Of a stretch of DNA of 64,000 nt, positions 28,422 through 36,818 are shown one piece after another; the first letter of the stretch is position 1, and each line of letters starts with the position of its first letter. Below the pieces are notes generated by a model that was not told where the DNA came from, did not search any database, and worked only from the letters and a program-made list of their open reading frames with translations. The stretch is from Allomuricauda ruestringensis DSM 13258. GTDB taxonomy: Bacteria; Bacteroidota; Bacteroidia; Flavobacteriales; Flavobacteriaceae. The translations under genes and the position numbers were made by a program. The DNA lies in the NCBI RefSeq assembly GCF_000224085.1, contig NC_015945.1:817501-881500 (forward strand), given 5' to 3'.

Positions 28422-29852
28422 ATGGAACTAAGCAAAAAAATTGGGCTGGTCCTAGGGCCGGTTGCCTTTCTCATTTTGAACTTTCTGCCTTTTGAACTTG
28501 TATCGGAAAAAGGCGACCCTGTAATTTCAGTAGCAGTCTGGATGCTAATTTGGTGGATTACCGAAGCGGTCTCCATTTCCGTAACCGCACTGCTTCCTTT
28601 ACTTCTTTTGCCTATTTTAAAGGTGTTGCCCATTGCAGAGGTCGGAGCCAATTATGGCAGCCCTATTGTATTCCTCTTTTTTGGAGGATTTGTAATGGCG
28701 TTGGCACTGGAAAAGGTGAATCTTCATAAGCGAATAGCCCTAAATATTATCAGATTGACTGGTACGACCCCCAACAAAGTGATTTTGGGCTTCATGATTG
28801 CAACGGCTACCTTGAGCATGTGGATCAGTAATACGGCCAGTACAGTAGTTATGCTTCCCATTGCTGTTTCCGTTATCAACCTATTGATAAATGATGCCGA
28901 TGGTTTTACCAAAAGTGATCAAAATTTTGCCCTGAGTGTCATGCTGGGAATCGCCTTTTCCGCAAATGCGGGAGGAATCGCCACAGTAATCGGTACGCCA
29001 CCAAACTCTGTATTGATAGGGCTGCTGGAGAATGAGTACAACATAGAAATTTCATTTTTAAAGTGGATGACGATAGGTTTGCCATTTTCCATCATCATGG
29101 TTGGGATTTGTTATTTGGTACTGGTAAAATGGATGTTCCCCAATCGTGACCTGAAATTCAATGCTTCCAAAGAAGTGATTCATACTGAACTGGAAAAGTT
29201 GGGCCCTACATCGGGCAAGGAAAAAATGGTGCTGGTTATTTTTGGCATAACGGTCTTTTTATGGATTTTTAGGACATTGATCAATGGTATTTTCCCCCAA
29301 TTGGGACTTACGGACACCATGATCAGTATTTTTGCAGCCATTGCGCTTTTCGCCATACCCTACAACATCAAAAAAGGTGATTTTATCATTGTATGGAAGG
29401 ATACCTCCAGATTGGCGTGGGGCATATTGATCTTGTTCGGTGGGGGACTGGCCCTGGCCCAAGGCATGTCCACGAGTGGTATTGTGGATTTGGTTGCCAA
29501 TGCCATTGCCCAAAGCGAAATAAGTATTTTGTTCACTGCTGCCCTATTGATTTTCCTAATGTTGTTCATGACCGAGTTGATGAGCAACGTGGCCTTGGTG
29601 GCCGTTCTTGCACCTGTAGTTGCAGGTATAGCCATTGGTCTGGATATTCCGATGTTGCACTTATTGATTCCTGTGACCATTGCCAGTAGCTGTGCTTTTA
29701 TGCTTCCCATGGCCACACCTCCCAATGCCATTGTTTTTGCGAGCGGCTATGTAAAAATTCCACAGATGGCACGTGTTGGTGTAATGCTCAACCTGATTGC
29801 GGTAGTGTTGCTTATTTTGGTGTTCCAGTTCGTGATTCCGCTATTGTTCTAA
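28422..29852 (+). CDS. DASS-family (SLC13) Na+-coupled dicarboxylate/anion transporter
   Basis: 476 aa with about 11 hydrophobic helices. Family features are WWITEAVSISVTALLPLLLL near the start, the substrate/Na+ motif MWISNTASTVVMLPIAV (about residues 130-146), a matching second half ANAGGIATVIGTPPNSVLIG, and the late ASSCAFMLPMATPPNAIVFA. The two SNT/TPPN repeats form the transport site. Di- or tricarboxylates are the usual substrates in this family; sulfate or phosphate cannot be excluded. It is a single gene closed by a terminator. Confidence 0.93.
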   Translation: MELSKKIGLVLGPVAFLILNFLPFELVSEKGDPVISVAVWMLIWWITEAVSISVTALLPLLLLPILKVLPIAEVGANYGSPIVFLFFGGFVMALALEKVNLHKRIALNIIRLTGTTPNKVILGFMIATATLSMWISNTASTVVMLPIAVSVINLLINDADGFTKSDQNFALSVMLGIAFSANAGGIATVIGTPPNSVLIGLLENEYNIEISFLKWMTIGLPFSIIMVGICYLVLVKWMFPNRDLKFNASKEVIHTELEKLGPTSGKEKMVLVIFGITVFLWIFRTLINGIFPQLGLTDTMISIFAAIALFAIPYNIKKGDFIIVWKDTSRLAWGILILFGGGLALAQGMSTSGIVDLVANAIAQSEISILFTAALLIFLMLFMTELMSNVALVAVLAPVVAGIAIGLDIPMLHLLIPVTIASSCAFMLPMATPPNAIVFASGYVKIPQMARVGVMLNLIAVVLLILVFQFVIPLLF

Positions 29853-29854
29853 AC

Positions 29855-29889
29855 TAAAAAATGCCCCTCCGGGCGGAAGGGCATTTTCA
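29855..29889 (+). terminator. Intrinsic terminator after the DASS transporter
   Basis: Stem AAAATGCCC / GGGCATTTT with CTCCGGGCGGAA between, immediately after the stop codon. Confidence 0.88.
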
Positions 29890-30234
29890 CAAACTAACTA
29901 ACTCAAAAAAATGTAAGAAACTAACTTAATCAACGCTACTCACCTTTAAGCAAGTGGAACGTAACTCTTTGTTAGGTACAAAGTTACAACCCTTTTTTGT
30001 GAATTTTATTGTAATTAGTTTTTTGTTAACGCAACAGTTAAATCCCGTAAATGATTCCTTGTTATGCGTTTATCCAAAAAGGATGCAATAATTTTAGTAA
30101 AACCCATAAAAGGTTGAATAATCTGCATTCTAAAAATCATTTTACTAAAAATACTGCCGTCTAAAAAGATGATGTTATTTTTTTGTTAACCAGACATTTA
30201 TAAGTTTTCATTAACAAAAAAACTTCTTCCAAAC
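29890..30234. other. Gene-free A/T-rich intergenic stretch
   Basis: No open frame with coding character. One imperfect hairpin GTAACTCTTTGT / ACAAAGTTAC lies at 29961-29987, and several TTTTGTTAAC repeats occur at 30012-30020, 30182-30190 and nearby. Could hold an untranslated leader or small RNA, but nothing decisive is visible. Confidence 0.5.
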
Positions 30235-30262
30235 AAAAACCCCTCGATCGAGGGGTTTTCAT
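30233..30262 (-). terminator. Intrinsic terminator of the tandem-repeat protein gene
   Basis: Perfect palindrome AAAACCCCTCGATCGAGGGG with TTTT (30236-30259), 39 bp downstream of the stop codon of the gene on the reverse strand. Confidence 0.82.
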
Positions 30263-30297
30263 AGCTAACTCAAATAAGTTGTAAAATGATGAACATT

Positions 30298-31020
30298 TTA
30301 CTGTATTGACCCTGAGTATGGATCAAAATCTTCTGGGAGATACGTAGAAGTATCAAAACCCAAATCTATTTCTTCGTCTTCCATATAGTTAACGGAAGTG
30401 ACTGCAATTACATCGGTGTAAGGATCAAAACCTTCAGGCAATAGATACTTGCTGTTTACTCCCAATACAAGTTCAGTTTCTTCCTCTACATAAGGAATTG
30501 ACTTTAAATCCACATATACTTCATAAGGAGAAAAATCTTCGGGCAAGTAATCTTTGGTATCAAAACCTAAGTCCATATCCTCTTCCTCCATGTAATTGAT
30601 GGAATGTACATCCACCACATCCGTGTAGGGATCAAAATTTTCCGGCAAGTACTTTTGGGTATCAAAACCTAATGCGGGTTCAACTTTGTTTTCGAAGTAT
30701 ATGATGGAATTCAAATCAAAATAGTTTTTGTAAGGGTCGAAGCCCTCGGGAAGATAATCTGCGGTATCAAAACCTAGATCTACTTCTGGCTCTTCCTCTA
30801 AATAGACTATTTCGTTCAAATTCAATTCATACGATGCGTAACCTGCCATCTCTGAAGTTGAATCGTTTAACTCAGCACTAATGTTCAATGTGGTTAAACC
30901 GGTTTCTAAACTACCTGGAGTCTCGGATTGCACCTCGACAACCTTGGTATTTTGTTGGTCGTTCGCTATGGCAGTACTACTTAATAATACACTACCATAA
31001 ATTAATAATAACTTGTTCAT
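30298..31020 (-). CDS. Secreted acidic protein made of five about 35-residue tandem repeats
   Basis: 240 aa. Signal peptide NKLLLIYGSVLLSSTAIA. After a polar region (20-65) come five repeats whose core reads LGFDTADYLPEGFDPY, with LGFDT-type cores at residues 82, 117, 151, 186 (degenerate LGVNS) and 220, giving spacings of 35, 34, 35 and 34. Each repeat has an acidic/Tyr lead (IVYLEEEPEVD), LGFDT, YLP and FDPY. Repeats 3 and 5 resemble each other most, and 2 and 4 share PYTDV ends, so a roughly 69-residue double unit was duplicated. The protein is strongly acidic. I recognise no family; calcium binding or cell-surface interaction are only guesses. It is divergent from the metalloprotease gene. 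Confidence 0.85.
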   Translation of the reverse strand: MNKLLLIYGSVLLSSTAIANDQQNTKVVEVQSETPGSLETGLTTLNISAELNDSTSEMAGYASYELNLNEIVYLEEEPEVDLGFDTADYLPEGFDPYKNYFDLNSIIYFENKVEPALGFDTQKYLPENFDPYTDVVDVHSINYMEEEDMDLGFDTKDYLPEDFSPYEVYVDLKSIPYVEEETELVLGVNSKYLLPEGFDPYTDVIAVTSVNYMEDEEIDLGFDTSTYLPEDFDPYSGSIQ

Positions 31021-31286
31021 TTTTTGATTGAATTTTATGATTGATGTTATGCTTATAAGACTGCCCTAGTTTCAAAATGTTACAGTATTTAGAAATTTTT
31101 CACAAAAATCAAACACCTCTTGAACCCAGCTATACGGGGCGATACGGCTCAAACCATCAGTAAAAGGCAGGACTCCCAAAGGTTGATGCATTCCGTTAAA
31201 AAAACGACCGTTAATATTTATTTAACAGTTAGTTCTCACGAATTTTAGGTTCTTTGAATCTTCTTAGTTATTCAAACAAACCTATA

Positions 31287-33788
31287 ATGATCAAAAATTT
31301 ACTACCTCGACTAATTTTAGTTGTTATTCTTCTGGGAACCGTCCAAACCACGGAGGCCCAACTTTTCAAAAAGAAAAAGAAGGACACCGAGCAAAAAAAG
31401 GACGACAAGTCCAAATCGGACGACATTAAACCTTATGACAAGGTAATCACCAAAGATGCGAAAACGGATGAAGGACTTTTTAGCATACACACCGTAGACG
31501 ACAAACGCTATTATGAAATCCCCGATTCCTTGTTCAATCGTGAAATGCTCATGGTGAGCCGAATCTCTAAAACTGCCACAGGAATTGGTTTTGGTGGGGG
31601 AAAAATCAACACACAAGTGCTACGTTGGCAAAAAAAGGACAAAAAAGTATTGGTCCGTGTAGCTTCATACGAAAATGTGGCTGCGGATTCATTGCCTGTC
31701 CACGAAGCGGTGGTCAACTCCAACTTTGAGCCCGTGCTTTTTTCTTTTGACATCAAGGCCATCAACAAAAAAGATTCCTTGAACCCGGCAACGGTGATAG
31801 AAATAGATCCTTTGTTCACCAAGGATGTAAAAGCACTTGGTTTTCCCGATGGTTACCGAAAAAGATTTAAAGTTACCCGTATGGACGGGGACCGAAGCTA
31901 TATCGAATCCATTAAAAGTTACCCTTTAAATATAGAAGCGCGCCATGTAAAAACATATCTATCCAGCGACCCGCCGAGCAATTCCAGCTTGGGTTCCATT
32001 TCTTTGGAAATCAACAATTCCATGATCTTATTGCCCAAAGAACCCATGAAGCGTCGTTATTTTGATAGACGTGTAGGTTGGTTCGCCAGAGGACAGGTAG
32101 ATTACGGTTTAGATGCCCAAAAAAGCAAAACGGTTACTTACCTCGACCGTTGGAGACTCGAAGTCAAAGATGAGGACATTGAAAAATTCAAGGCCGGCGA
32201 ATTGGTAGAACCCAAAAAACCTATTGTTTATTATGTGGACCGTGCCACTCCCAAAGAATGGGTACCCTATATAAAACAAGGAATTGAGGATTGGCAGGTT
32301 GCATTTGAGGAAGCAGGCTTTAAAAACGCCATTATCGCAAAGGACCCGCCTTCCTTGGAGGAAGACCCGGAATGGTCTCCAGAGGATGTTAGATATTCGG
32401 TGGTACGTTATTTGGCCTCCCCTATTCCAAATGCCAATGGTCCGCACGTGAGCGACCCAAGGAGCGGTGAAATTTTGGAATCCGACATCAACTGGTACCA
32501 CAATGTTATGAGCTTGCTTCGCAATTGGTACTTTGTACAAACAGCGGCCATTAATCCAGAAGCACAAAAGGTACAGTTCAAAGAAGAAATTATGGGCCGT
32601 TTGATACGTTTTGTATCATCTCACGAAGTGGGCCACACCTTGGGATTACCGCATAATATGGGAAGTAGTGTAGCCTATCCCGTAGATTCTTTACGTTCGG
32701 CCAGTTTCACCAAAAAATATGGTACGGCACCATCCATTATGGACTATGCCCGTTTTAACTATGTTGCTCAACCAGGTGACGAGGGTGTTGCACTTATGCC
32801 AAACATTGGTATTTATGATAAATATGCCATTAAATGGGGGTACAAGCCCATTATGGACAAAACTGCGAAGGAAGAAAAACCAATTCTAAACGATTGGATT
32901 TTGGAACATGCCGGAGACCCCATGTACCGTTTTGGCCACCAACAGGTTGGGGATATCCACGACCCTAGTTCCCAAACCGAGGATTTAGGGGATGATGCCA
33001 TTAAAGCCAGTATGTATGGTATTGAAAACTTAAAACGTATTGTTCCCAAATTGATGGAGTGGACCACAGAGGACGGTGAAAATTACGATGATCTGGAAAC
33101 CATCTACGGCCAGGTAATTGCACAGTTCCAGAGATACATGGGACACGTTTCCAACAACATTGGAGGTGTTTACGAGTATCACAAAACCGCAGATCAAGAA
33201 GGCGCTGTTTATACCCATGTGGGCAAAGAGCATCAAAAAAATTGTATGGCTTTTATGCAGGAACAATTGTTCGAGACTCCTGAGTGGTTGATTGATCAGG
33301 ATATTTTCAACAAAATTCAATATTCGGGGTCTGTGGAGCGTATCCGTTCCATGCAAGAACGCTACTTGAACACCATGCTGCAATTAGGCAAATTGGCACG
33401 AATTATAGAAAATGAGACCTTGAACAGTGATGATGCATATGGTTTAGTAGAAATGATGCGTGACCTGCGTAGGGGGATTTGGTCCGAAACCCGAAGTGGC
33501 AAAACAATCGACACTTATAGAAGAAACCTTCAAAAAGCACATATTGATCGTTTGGAATACTTGATGACTGCGGATAACCAAGATAAATTACCTGATTTTG
33601 GCGGTTATAGAAAATCCACGCCCATCAATACAAGCCAATCCGATATTCGTTCGGTGGCGCGTGCTGAGCTCAATAACCTTAAAAGAGATATTAGAGGTGG
33701 TCTTGCCCGGATTTCCGATACCATGAGCCAATACCATTTGCAAGATGCCTTGGAACGTATAGACCTTATATTGGAGCCTACTAGATAG
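31287..33788 (+). CDS. Zinc-dependent metalloprotease (DUF5117/DUF5118 type)
   Basis: 833 aa from the Met before KNLLPRLILVVILL; a start 33 nt upstream would bury the signal peptide. After the leader comes a Lys-rich linker (LFKKKKKDTEQKKDD). Family regions follow (DDKRYYEIPDSLFNREMLMV; FDRRVGWFARGQVDYG). The catalytic site SSHEVGHTLGLPHNMG has H446, E447 and H450, with H456 as probable third ligand (extended HExxHxxGxxH). The downstream SIMDYARFNYVAQPGD is a Met-turn-like SIMDY. It probably acts in the periplasm or on the surface; substrate unknown. Confidence 0.93.
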   Translation: MIKNLLPRLILVVILLGTVQTTEAQLFKKKKKDTEQKKDDKSKSDDIKPYDKVITKDAKTDEGLFSIHTVDDKRYYEIPDSLFNREMLMVSRISKTATGIGFGGGKINTQVLRWQKKDKKVLVRVASYENVAADSLPVHEAVVNSNFEPVLFSFDIKAINKKDSLNPATVIEIDPLFTKDVKALGFPDGYRKRFKVTRMDGDRSYIESIKSYPLNIEARHVKTYLSSDPPSNSSLGSISLEINNSMILLPKEPMKRRYFDRRVGWFARGQVDYGLDAQKSKTVTYLDRWRLEVKDEDIEKFKAGELVEPKKPIVYYVDRATPKEWVPYIKQGIEDWQVAFEEAGFKNAIIAKDPPSLEEDPEWSPEDVRYSVVRYLASPIPNANGPHVSDPRSGEILESDINWYHNVMSLLRNWYFVQTAAINPEAQKVQFKEEIMGRLIRFVSSHEVGHTLGLPHNMGSSVAYPVDSLRSASFTKKYGTAPSIMDYARFNYVAQPGDEGVALMPNIGIYDKYAIKWGYKPIMDKTAKEEKPILNDWILEHAGDPMYRFGHQQVGDIHDPSSQTEDLGDDAIKASMYGIENLKRIVPKLMEWTTEDGENYDDLETIYGQVIAQFQRYMGHVSNNIGGVYEYHKTADQEGAVYTHVGKEHQKNCMAFMQEQLFETPEWLIDQDIFNKIQYSGSVERIRSMQERYLNTMLQLGKLARIIENETLNSDDAYGLVEMMRDLRRGIWSETRSGKTIDTYRRNLQKAHIDRLEYLMTADNQDKLPDFGGYRKSTPINTSQSDIRSVARAELNNLKRDIRGGLARISDTMSQYHLQDALERIDLILEPTR

Positions 33789-33813
33789 ATACTTTTTTTA
33801 GATAAGTACAAAT

Positions 33814-33860
33814 TGTAAAGGTGTAGCCGATTCGTTTATCGGTTACACCTTGTTTTTTTT
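33814..33860 (+). terminator. Intrinsic terminator after the metalloprotease gene
   Basis: Stem AAGGTGTAGCCGAT / ATCGGTTACACCTT with loop TCGTTT, followed by GTTTTTTTT (stem 33818-33851). Confidence 0.88.
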
Positions 33861-33949
33861 CCCATACACATCCAAACATAGCCGTTTCACAACAAATCGC
33901 TGAAATTCCCATTCGGTTTGATTACTTTAGTAATTCCAAATCTCACATC

Positions 33950-34144
33950 ATGAACTACAAAACAAAAAGCTTAATCTACTTTTCCTGTTTCGTGGCGGCA
34001 GCTACCTTATATTATGTAATGGATCAGCGCGACGATTTCCAAGACCATCTCAATTCAAAAACTTACGTCGAGACCCATTTCGAGGATGCTGACGATTATA
34101 CTGATGAGCCCAAAGAAGACGATTTGGAAGAAGAAACCAAGTAA
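33950..34144 (+). CDS. Hypothetical small membrane protein, 64 aa
   Basis: An N-terminal hydrophobic helix (LIYFSCFVAAATLYYVM, residues 8-24) is followed by a strongly acidic tail (HFEDADDYTDEPKEDDLEEE). It may be an anchored small protein or an uncleaved-leader secreted peptide. No family recognised. It stands alone between two terminators. Confidence 0.6.
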   Translation: MNYKTKSLIYFSCFVAAATLYYVMDQRDDFQDHLNSKTYVETHFEDADDYTDEPKEDDLEEETK

Positions 34145-34593
34145 CTCCCCTTATTTATTATTAAAGGCTTCATGAACCATGCTGCCATGATTAGAACTTT
34201 GGATACTGTTTTGTCCAAAGAATAAATCATTAAAGTTTAACATGAAGTTATCAGTGGTACTATTGGCTATACTGAATAAGAGCTGAAGAAAATAGCCCCA
34301 TCACAAAAAGAACGCACCACCTTGACATTGAATTTTACCAAGGTACCACAAAACATACTGCATGAGATAATTTGGAAAAGATCTAATGTCAAAAAAGAGA
34401 GATAGGGCAGGCAATAGTAAAATACAAAGAAAAGAGTACACGCTTGAGTCGTAAAACGACAATGCAGAAAAATAAAGATTGTACTGTACAATAACTAGAC
34501 TTGAAAAATTCTCCAATCGCAAAAAGTCTATGCACCATGGCAATAAAAAAATGCAGGAGAGAGGGAGAAGAGGATAGTGTTTTTTGTTGATTT
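34145..34593. other. Gene-free stretch with a possible decayed leader peptide
   Basis: No convincing gene. A 14-codon frame at about 34242-34286 (MKLSVVLLAILNKS, then stop) looks like the start of a signal peptide and may be the remnant of a lost secreted-protein gene. The purine-rich remainder ends in a strong terminator at 34594, so the region could be transcribed as an untranslated RNA. Confidence 0.4.
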
Positions 34594-34630
34594 AAGAAGC
34601 CGCACCTGCCATGGGTGTGGCTTCTTTTTT
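34594..34630 (+). terminator. Intrinsic terminator upstream of the satD operator array
   Basis: Stem AAGAAGCCGCACC / GGTGTGGCTTCTT (34594-34606 and 34614-34626) with one G-T pair, then TTTT. Its T-run touches the first half-site of the array. No annotated gene precedes it on the forward strand within 440 bp. Confidence 0.88.
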
Positions 34631-34733
34631 ATCTGCATTTTTACAGATATATTTGATTATCTGCTATTAAACAGATATATTTGATTATCCGTTATTTAAT
34701 AGATATTTTAAATTATCTGTTAAAAAGCAGATA
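34630..34733 (+). promoter_or_regulatory. Operator array: eight alternating 6-bp half-sites in a 14-bp register
   Basis: TATCTG at 34630, CAGATA 34644, TATCTG 34658, CAGATA 34672, TATCCG 34686, TAGATA 34700, TATCTG 34714 and CAGATA 34728, every neighbouring pair separated by exactly 8 nt. This makes four 20-bp inverted repeats with a 28-bp period. The array ends 22 bp before the SatD start. A repressor dimer could bind each repeat; the SatD protein itself has a C-terminal HTH and is the obvious candidate, which is inference. Confidence 0.85.
34652..34683 (+). promoter_or_regulatory. Promoter embedded in the satD operator array
   Basis: TTTG (34652-34655), exactly 20 nt, then TATATTTG (34676-34683), a full match to the Bacteroidota consensus. 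The -33 TTTG is itself part of an identical upstream TATATTTG (34648-34655). Bound half-sites would cover both promoter elements. Confidence 0.7.
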
Positions 34734-34755
34734 ATTTGTCTGAAATTGAGAAAAA

Positions 34756-35355
34756 ATGGTTGCCATTCTTACAGGAGATATCAAAAATTCAACAGCATAC
34801 AAAACCGCCAAATGGCTACCCGTGCTAAAACAGGCCCTGGGCCATTATGGCAAAGAACCCACGGAATGGGAAATATACAGGGGGGACAGTTTTCAGTTGC
34901 AGACAACACCGAAACAGGCTTTGGAGGCATCAGTGTACATAAAGGCATGCATTAAGCAAACACGCGGAATGGATGTTCGCATCGCCATTGGTCTGGGAGA
35001 AAAAACTTATGATGCAGGAAAAATAACGGAATCCAATGGCGAGGCCTTTGTACATTCAGGTAAATGTTTTGAAAACCTCAAAAAACAAAACTTGGCCATA
35101 AAAACACCCAATAAACTATTTGACGAACACATCAACCTGCTTCTAGAACTGGCTCTTTTAACCATGGACAATTGGACCCCGGCCATCTCAAAAACGGTAA
35201 AAACCGCTATGGAAAACCCTGATTTTAATCAAAAGGAACTGGCATCAATACTCAACAAGTCTCAAGGGAACATTAGTGAAGAGCTGAACAAAGCAGGATT
35301 TGATGAAGTCCAAAAAATGATTCATTTTTACAGAACCCAACTCGCACAACTATGA
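34756..35355 (+). CDS. SatD-family protein with C-terminal HTH
   Basis: 199 aa. The N-terminal part looks like a small nucleotide-cyclase-type domain: VAILTGDIKNST (Asp8) and YRGDSFQLQ (Asp44) are spaced like the two metal-binding Asp of class III cyclases. The C-terminus (about 158-185, NQKELASILNKSQGNISEEL) is a helix-turn-helix. The 4-bp overlap with the DUF3307 gene (ATGA at 35352) indicates translational coupling; the SatD-DUF3307 pairing is known in other Bacteroidota. Whether the cyclase-like part makes a nucleotide is unknown. It lies directly behind an eight-half-site operator, suggesting autoregulation. Confidence 0.87.
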   Translation: MVAILTGDIKNSTAYKTAKWLPVLKQALGHYGKEPTEWEIYRGDSFQLQTTPKQALEASVYIKACIKQTRGMDVRIAIGLGEKTYDAGKITESNGEAFVHSGKCFENLKKQNLAIKTPNKLFDEHINLLLELALLTMDNWTPAISKTVKTAMENPDFNQKELASILNKSQGNISEELNKAGFDEVQKMIHFYRTQLAQL

Positions 35356-36077
35356 CGCTTTTAGCCCTAAAATTGATACTGGCCCATTTTATGGGAGACT
35401 TTGTACTCCAACCCGCACATTGGGTAGAACATAAATTAGCAAAGAAGGGTAAATCCAAATATCTATACTTTCATATTGGAGTACACGTATTGGTGCTATT
35501 GATCATATTACAATTTCAACATGTGGGTGCCATCCTTTTTATTGTTGCGACCCACTACTTGATCGACTTGGGAAAACTATACCTTAGCAACCCAAAAAAC
35601 TACCGTTGGCTCTTTGTGGCGGACCAAGCACTGCACCTTTTGGTACTGGTAGGAGTGTTGTACTGGATATCTCCCTTTTCGTTGGATATTACCGCGGTTT
35701 TTACTGAAAGTTCACTTTTATTGATTACGTTTTTGGTCTTTGTCACCTACGTATCCGGCATTGTTATGCGGATGTTGTTGGCCCCTTATATTGATGAAGT
35801 TGCCAAGGACGACGAATCTGGGGAAGGCGGCTCCCTTAAAAATGCCGGGACCTACATCGGTATGCTGGAACGACTCTTTGTATTTGGTTTTATTTTGATG
35901 CAGCAATGGGCCGCGATAGGTTTATTGATTACGGCAAAATCCGTGTTTCGGTTTGGCGACCTCAACAAGGGGAAAAACAGAAAGTTAACGGAATACGTCC
36001 TTATCGGCACCCTTCTAAGTTTTGGCCTGGCCATACTTTCGGGCATGTGCTATCTATATATAAAGAAACAGCTTTAA
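35352..36077 (+). CDS. DUF3307 family integral membrane protein
   Basis: 241 aa with about six hydrophobic helices. The conserved start is LKLILAHFMGDFVLQPAHWV, with a His and Asp in the first helix, followed by HIGVHVLVLLIIL and ATHYLIDLGKLYL, again with buried His/Asp residues that could form a metal or catalytic site. A cytoplasmic linker DEVAKDDESGEGGSLKNAG precedes the last helices. Function unknown. It is overlapped by satD, its probable regulator. Confidence 0.9.
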   Translation: MTLLALKLILAHFMGDFVLQPAHWVEHKLAKKGKSKYLYFHIGVHVLVLLIILQFQHVGAILFIVATHYLIDLGKLYLSNPKNYRWLFVADQALHLLVLVGVLYWISPFSLDITAVFTESSLLLITFLVFVTYVSGIVMRMLLAPYIDEVAKDDESGEGGSLKNAGTYIGMLERLFVFGFILMQQWAAIGLLITAKSVFRFGDLNKGKNRKLTEYVLIGTLLSFGLAILSGMCYLYIKKQL

Positions 36078-36087
36078 CCAAAAAAAA

Positions 36088-36255
36088 GACTGTCTAAAAG
36101 GTATTGAAATACGTCATTCTGAACCTGCCTACCGGACAGGCAGGTTCATTTCAGAATCTCATCTACTGATAAACCAATTGTTATGAGAACCTGAAACCTG
36201 TCCGTCCAGCAGGCGGGCAAGTTCAAGTTGACGGAAACCTATCTTTTAGACAGCC
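36088..36255. repeat. Terminator arms with a REP-like element in the loop
   Basis: Arms GACTGTCTAAAAG (36088-36100) and CTTTTAGACAGCC (36243-36255) are complementary with one mismatch. Between them is a REP-like element (36111-36230) with CCTGCCTACCGGACAGGCAGG and the complementary ends CGTCATTCTGAACCTG / AAGTTCAAGTTGACG. It lies between two convergent genes, so the outer arms may act as a bidirectional terminator. Confidence 0.78.
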
Positions 36256-36263
36256 TCACTTGC

Positions 36264-36818
36264 TTAAAAAAAGTCGGCATCTTTTAAAACTTGTATACTT
36301 TCCAAAACGTTGCTCACAGCTAGGGTCATCGACTTTGCGGAAACCGTAGCACCGGAAATCCCATCGATATCCTTACCGTAAACAAGGGTCTCTCCCGATT
36401 TTTTTCCTATAAATTGTTTTAGCCAGCGTTGGCTCCCAACCTGACGGCCATGATCTTCGCGATAAATCAATATTTTGGATTTTTTCACGCTCAGTTCGGG
36501 GGTAAGCAGCACCACATAGTCAAAAGTTTTCTTTAAGCTAGGGGCCACTCCCACATAAACATACCCTAAGCTTGTACCGTCTGAAGTAATCTCAAACAGG
36601 TTATCTCCTCCCAGCTCCGAAGGAGTTTGTTCGTTTAAATCGGGTTTCACCTCCATCAAACCCATGGAAAAGTCCTCTACTTCAAAAGTGCCCTGTATGG
36701 CACTATTGATTTTTTCCTGAAGCCTTGGCGATATTTTATCCCCCTTGAATGCAAACAAAAACAAGGTCGATAAAATCACGGCAAAACTGAAAAATTTGAA
36801 CCTATTGACCTTCCACAT
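36264..36818 (-). CDS. FMN-binding domain protein
   Basis: 184 aa. One N-terminal membrane anchor or signal (FFSFAVILSTLFLFAF). The FMN_bind domain is shown by GYVYVGVAPSLKKTFDYVVL, REDHGRQVGSQRWLKQFIG and DGISGATVSAKSM. The SGAT motif (155-158) is the place where related proteins (RnfG, NqrC) attach FMN to Thr158. It overlaps the DUF6607 gene by 17 bp, so the two are translated together. Placed beside a heme-uptake receptor, it may supply electrons for handling heme or iron; that is inference. Confidence 0.88.
   Translation of the reverse strand: MWKVNRFKFFSFAVILSTLFLFAFKGDKISPRLQEKINSAIQGTFEVEDFSMGLMEVKPDLNEQTPSELGGDNLFEITSDGTSLGYVYVGVAPSLKKTFDYVVLLTPELSVKKSKILIYREDHGRQVGSQRWLKQFIGKKSGETLVYGKDIDGISGATVSAKSMTLAVSNVLESIQVLKDADFF

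Noticed and set aside
29961..29987. Hairpin in the 29.9-30.2 kb gap considered as a riboswitch or small RNA
   Set aside because: One imperfect stem in A/T-rich DNA, with no conserved riboswitch core and no gene downstream in the right orientation within a short distance.
34630..34733. Regular repeat array considered as a CRISPR
   Set aside because: Units are 6 bp with 8-nt gaps and alternate in orientation; CRISPR repeats are over 20 bp, same orientation, with unique spacers of about 30 nt, and no cas gene is near.
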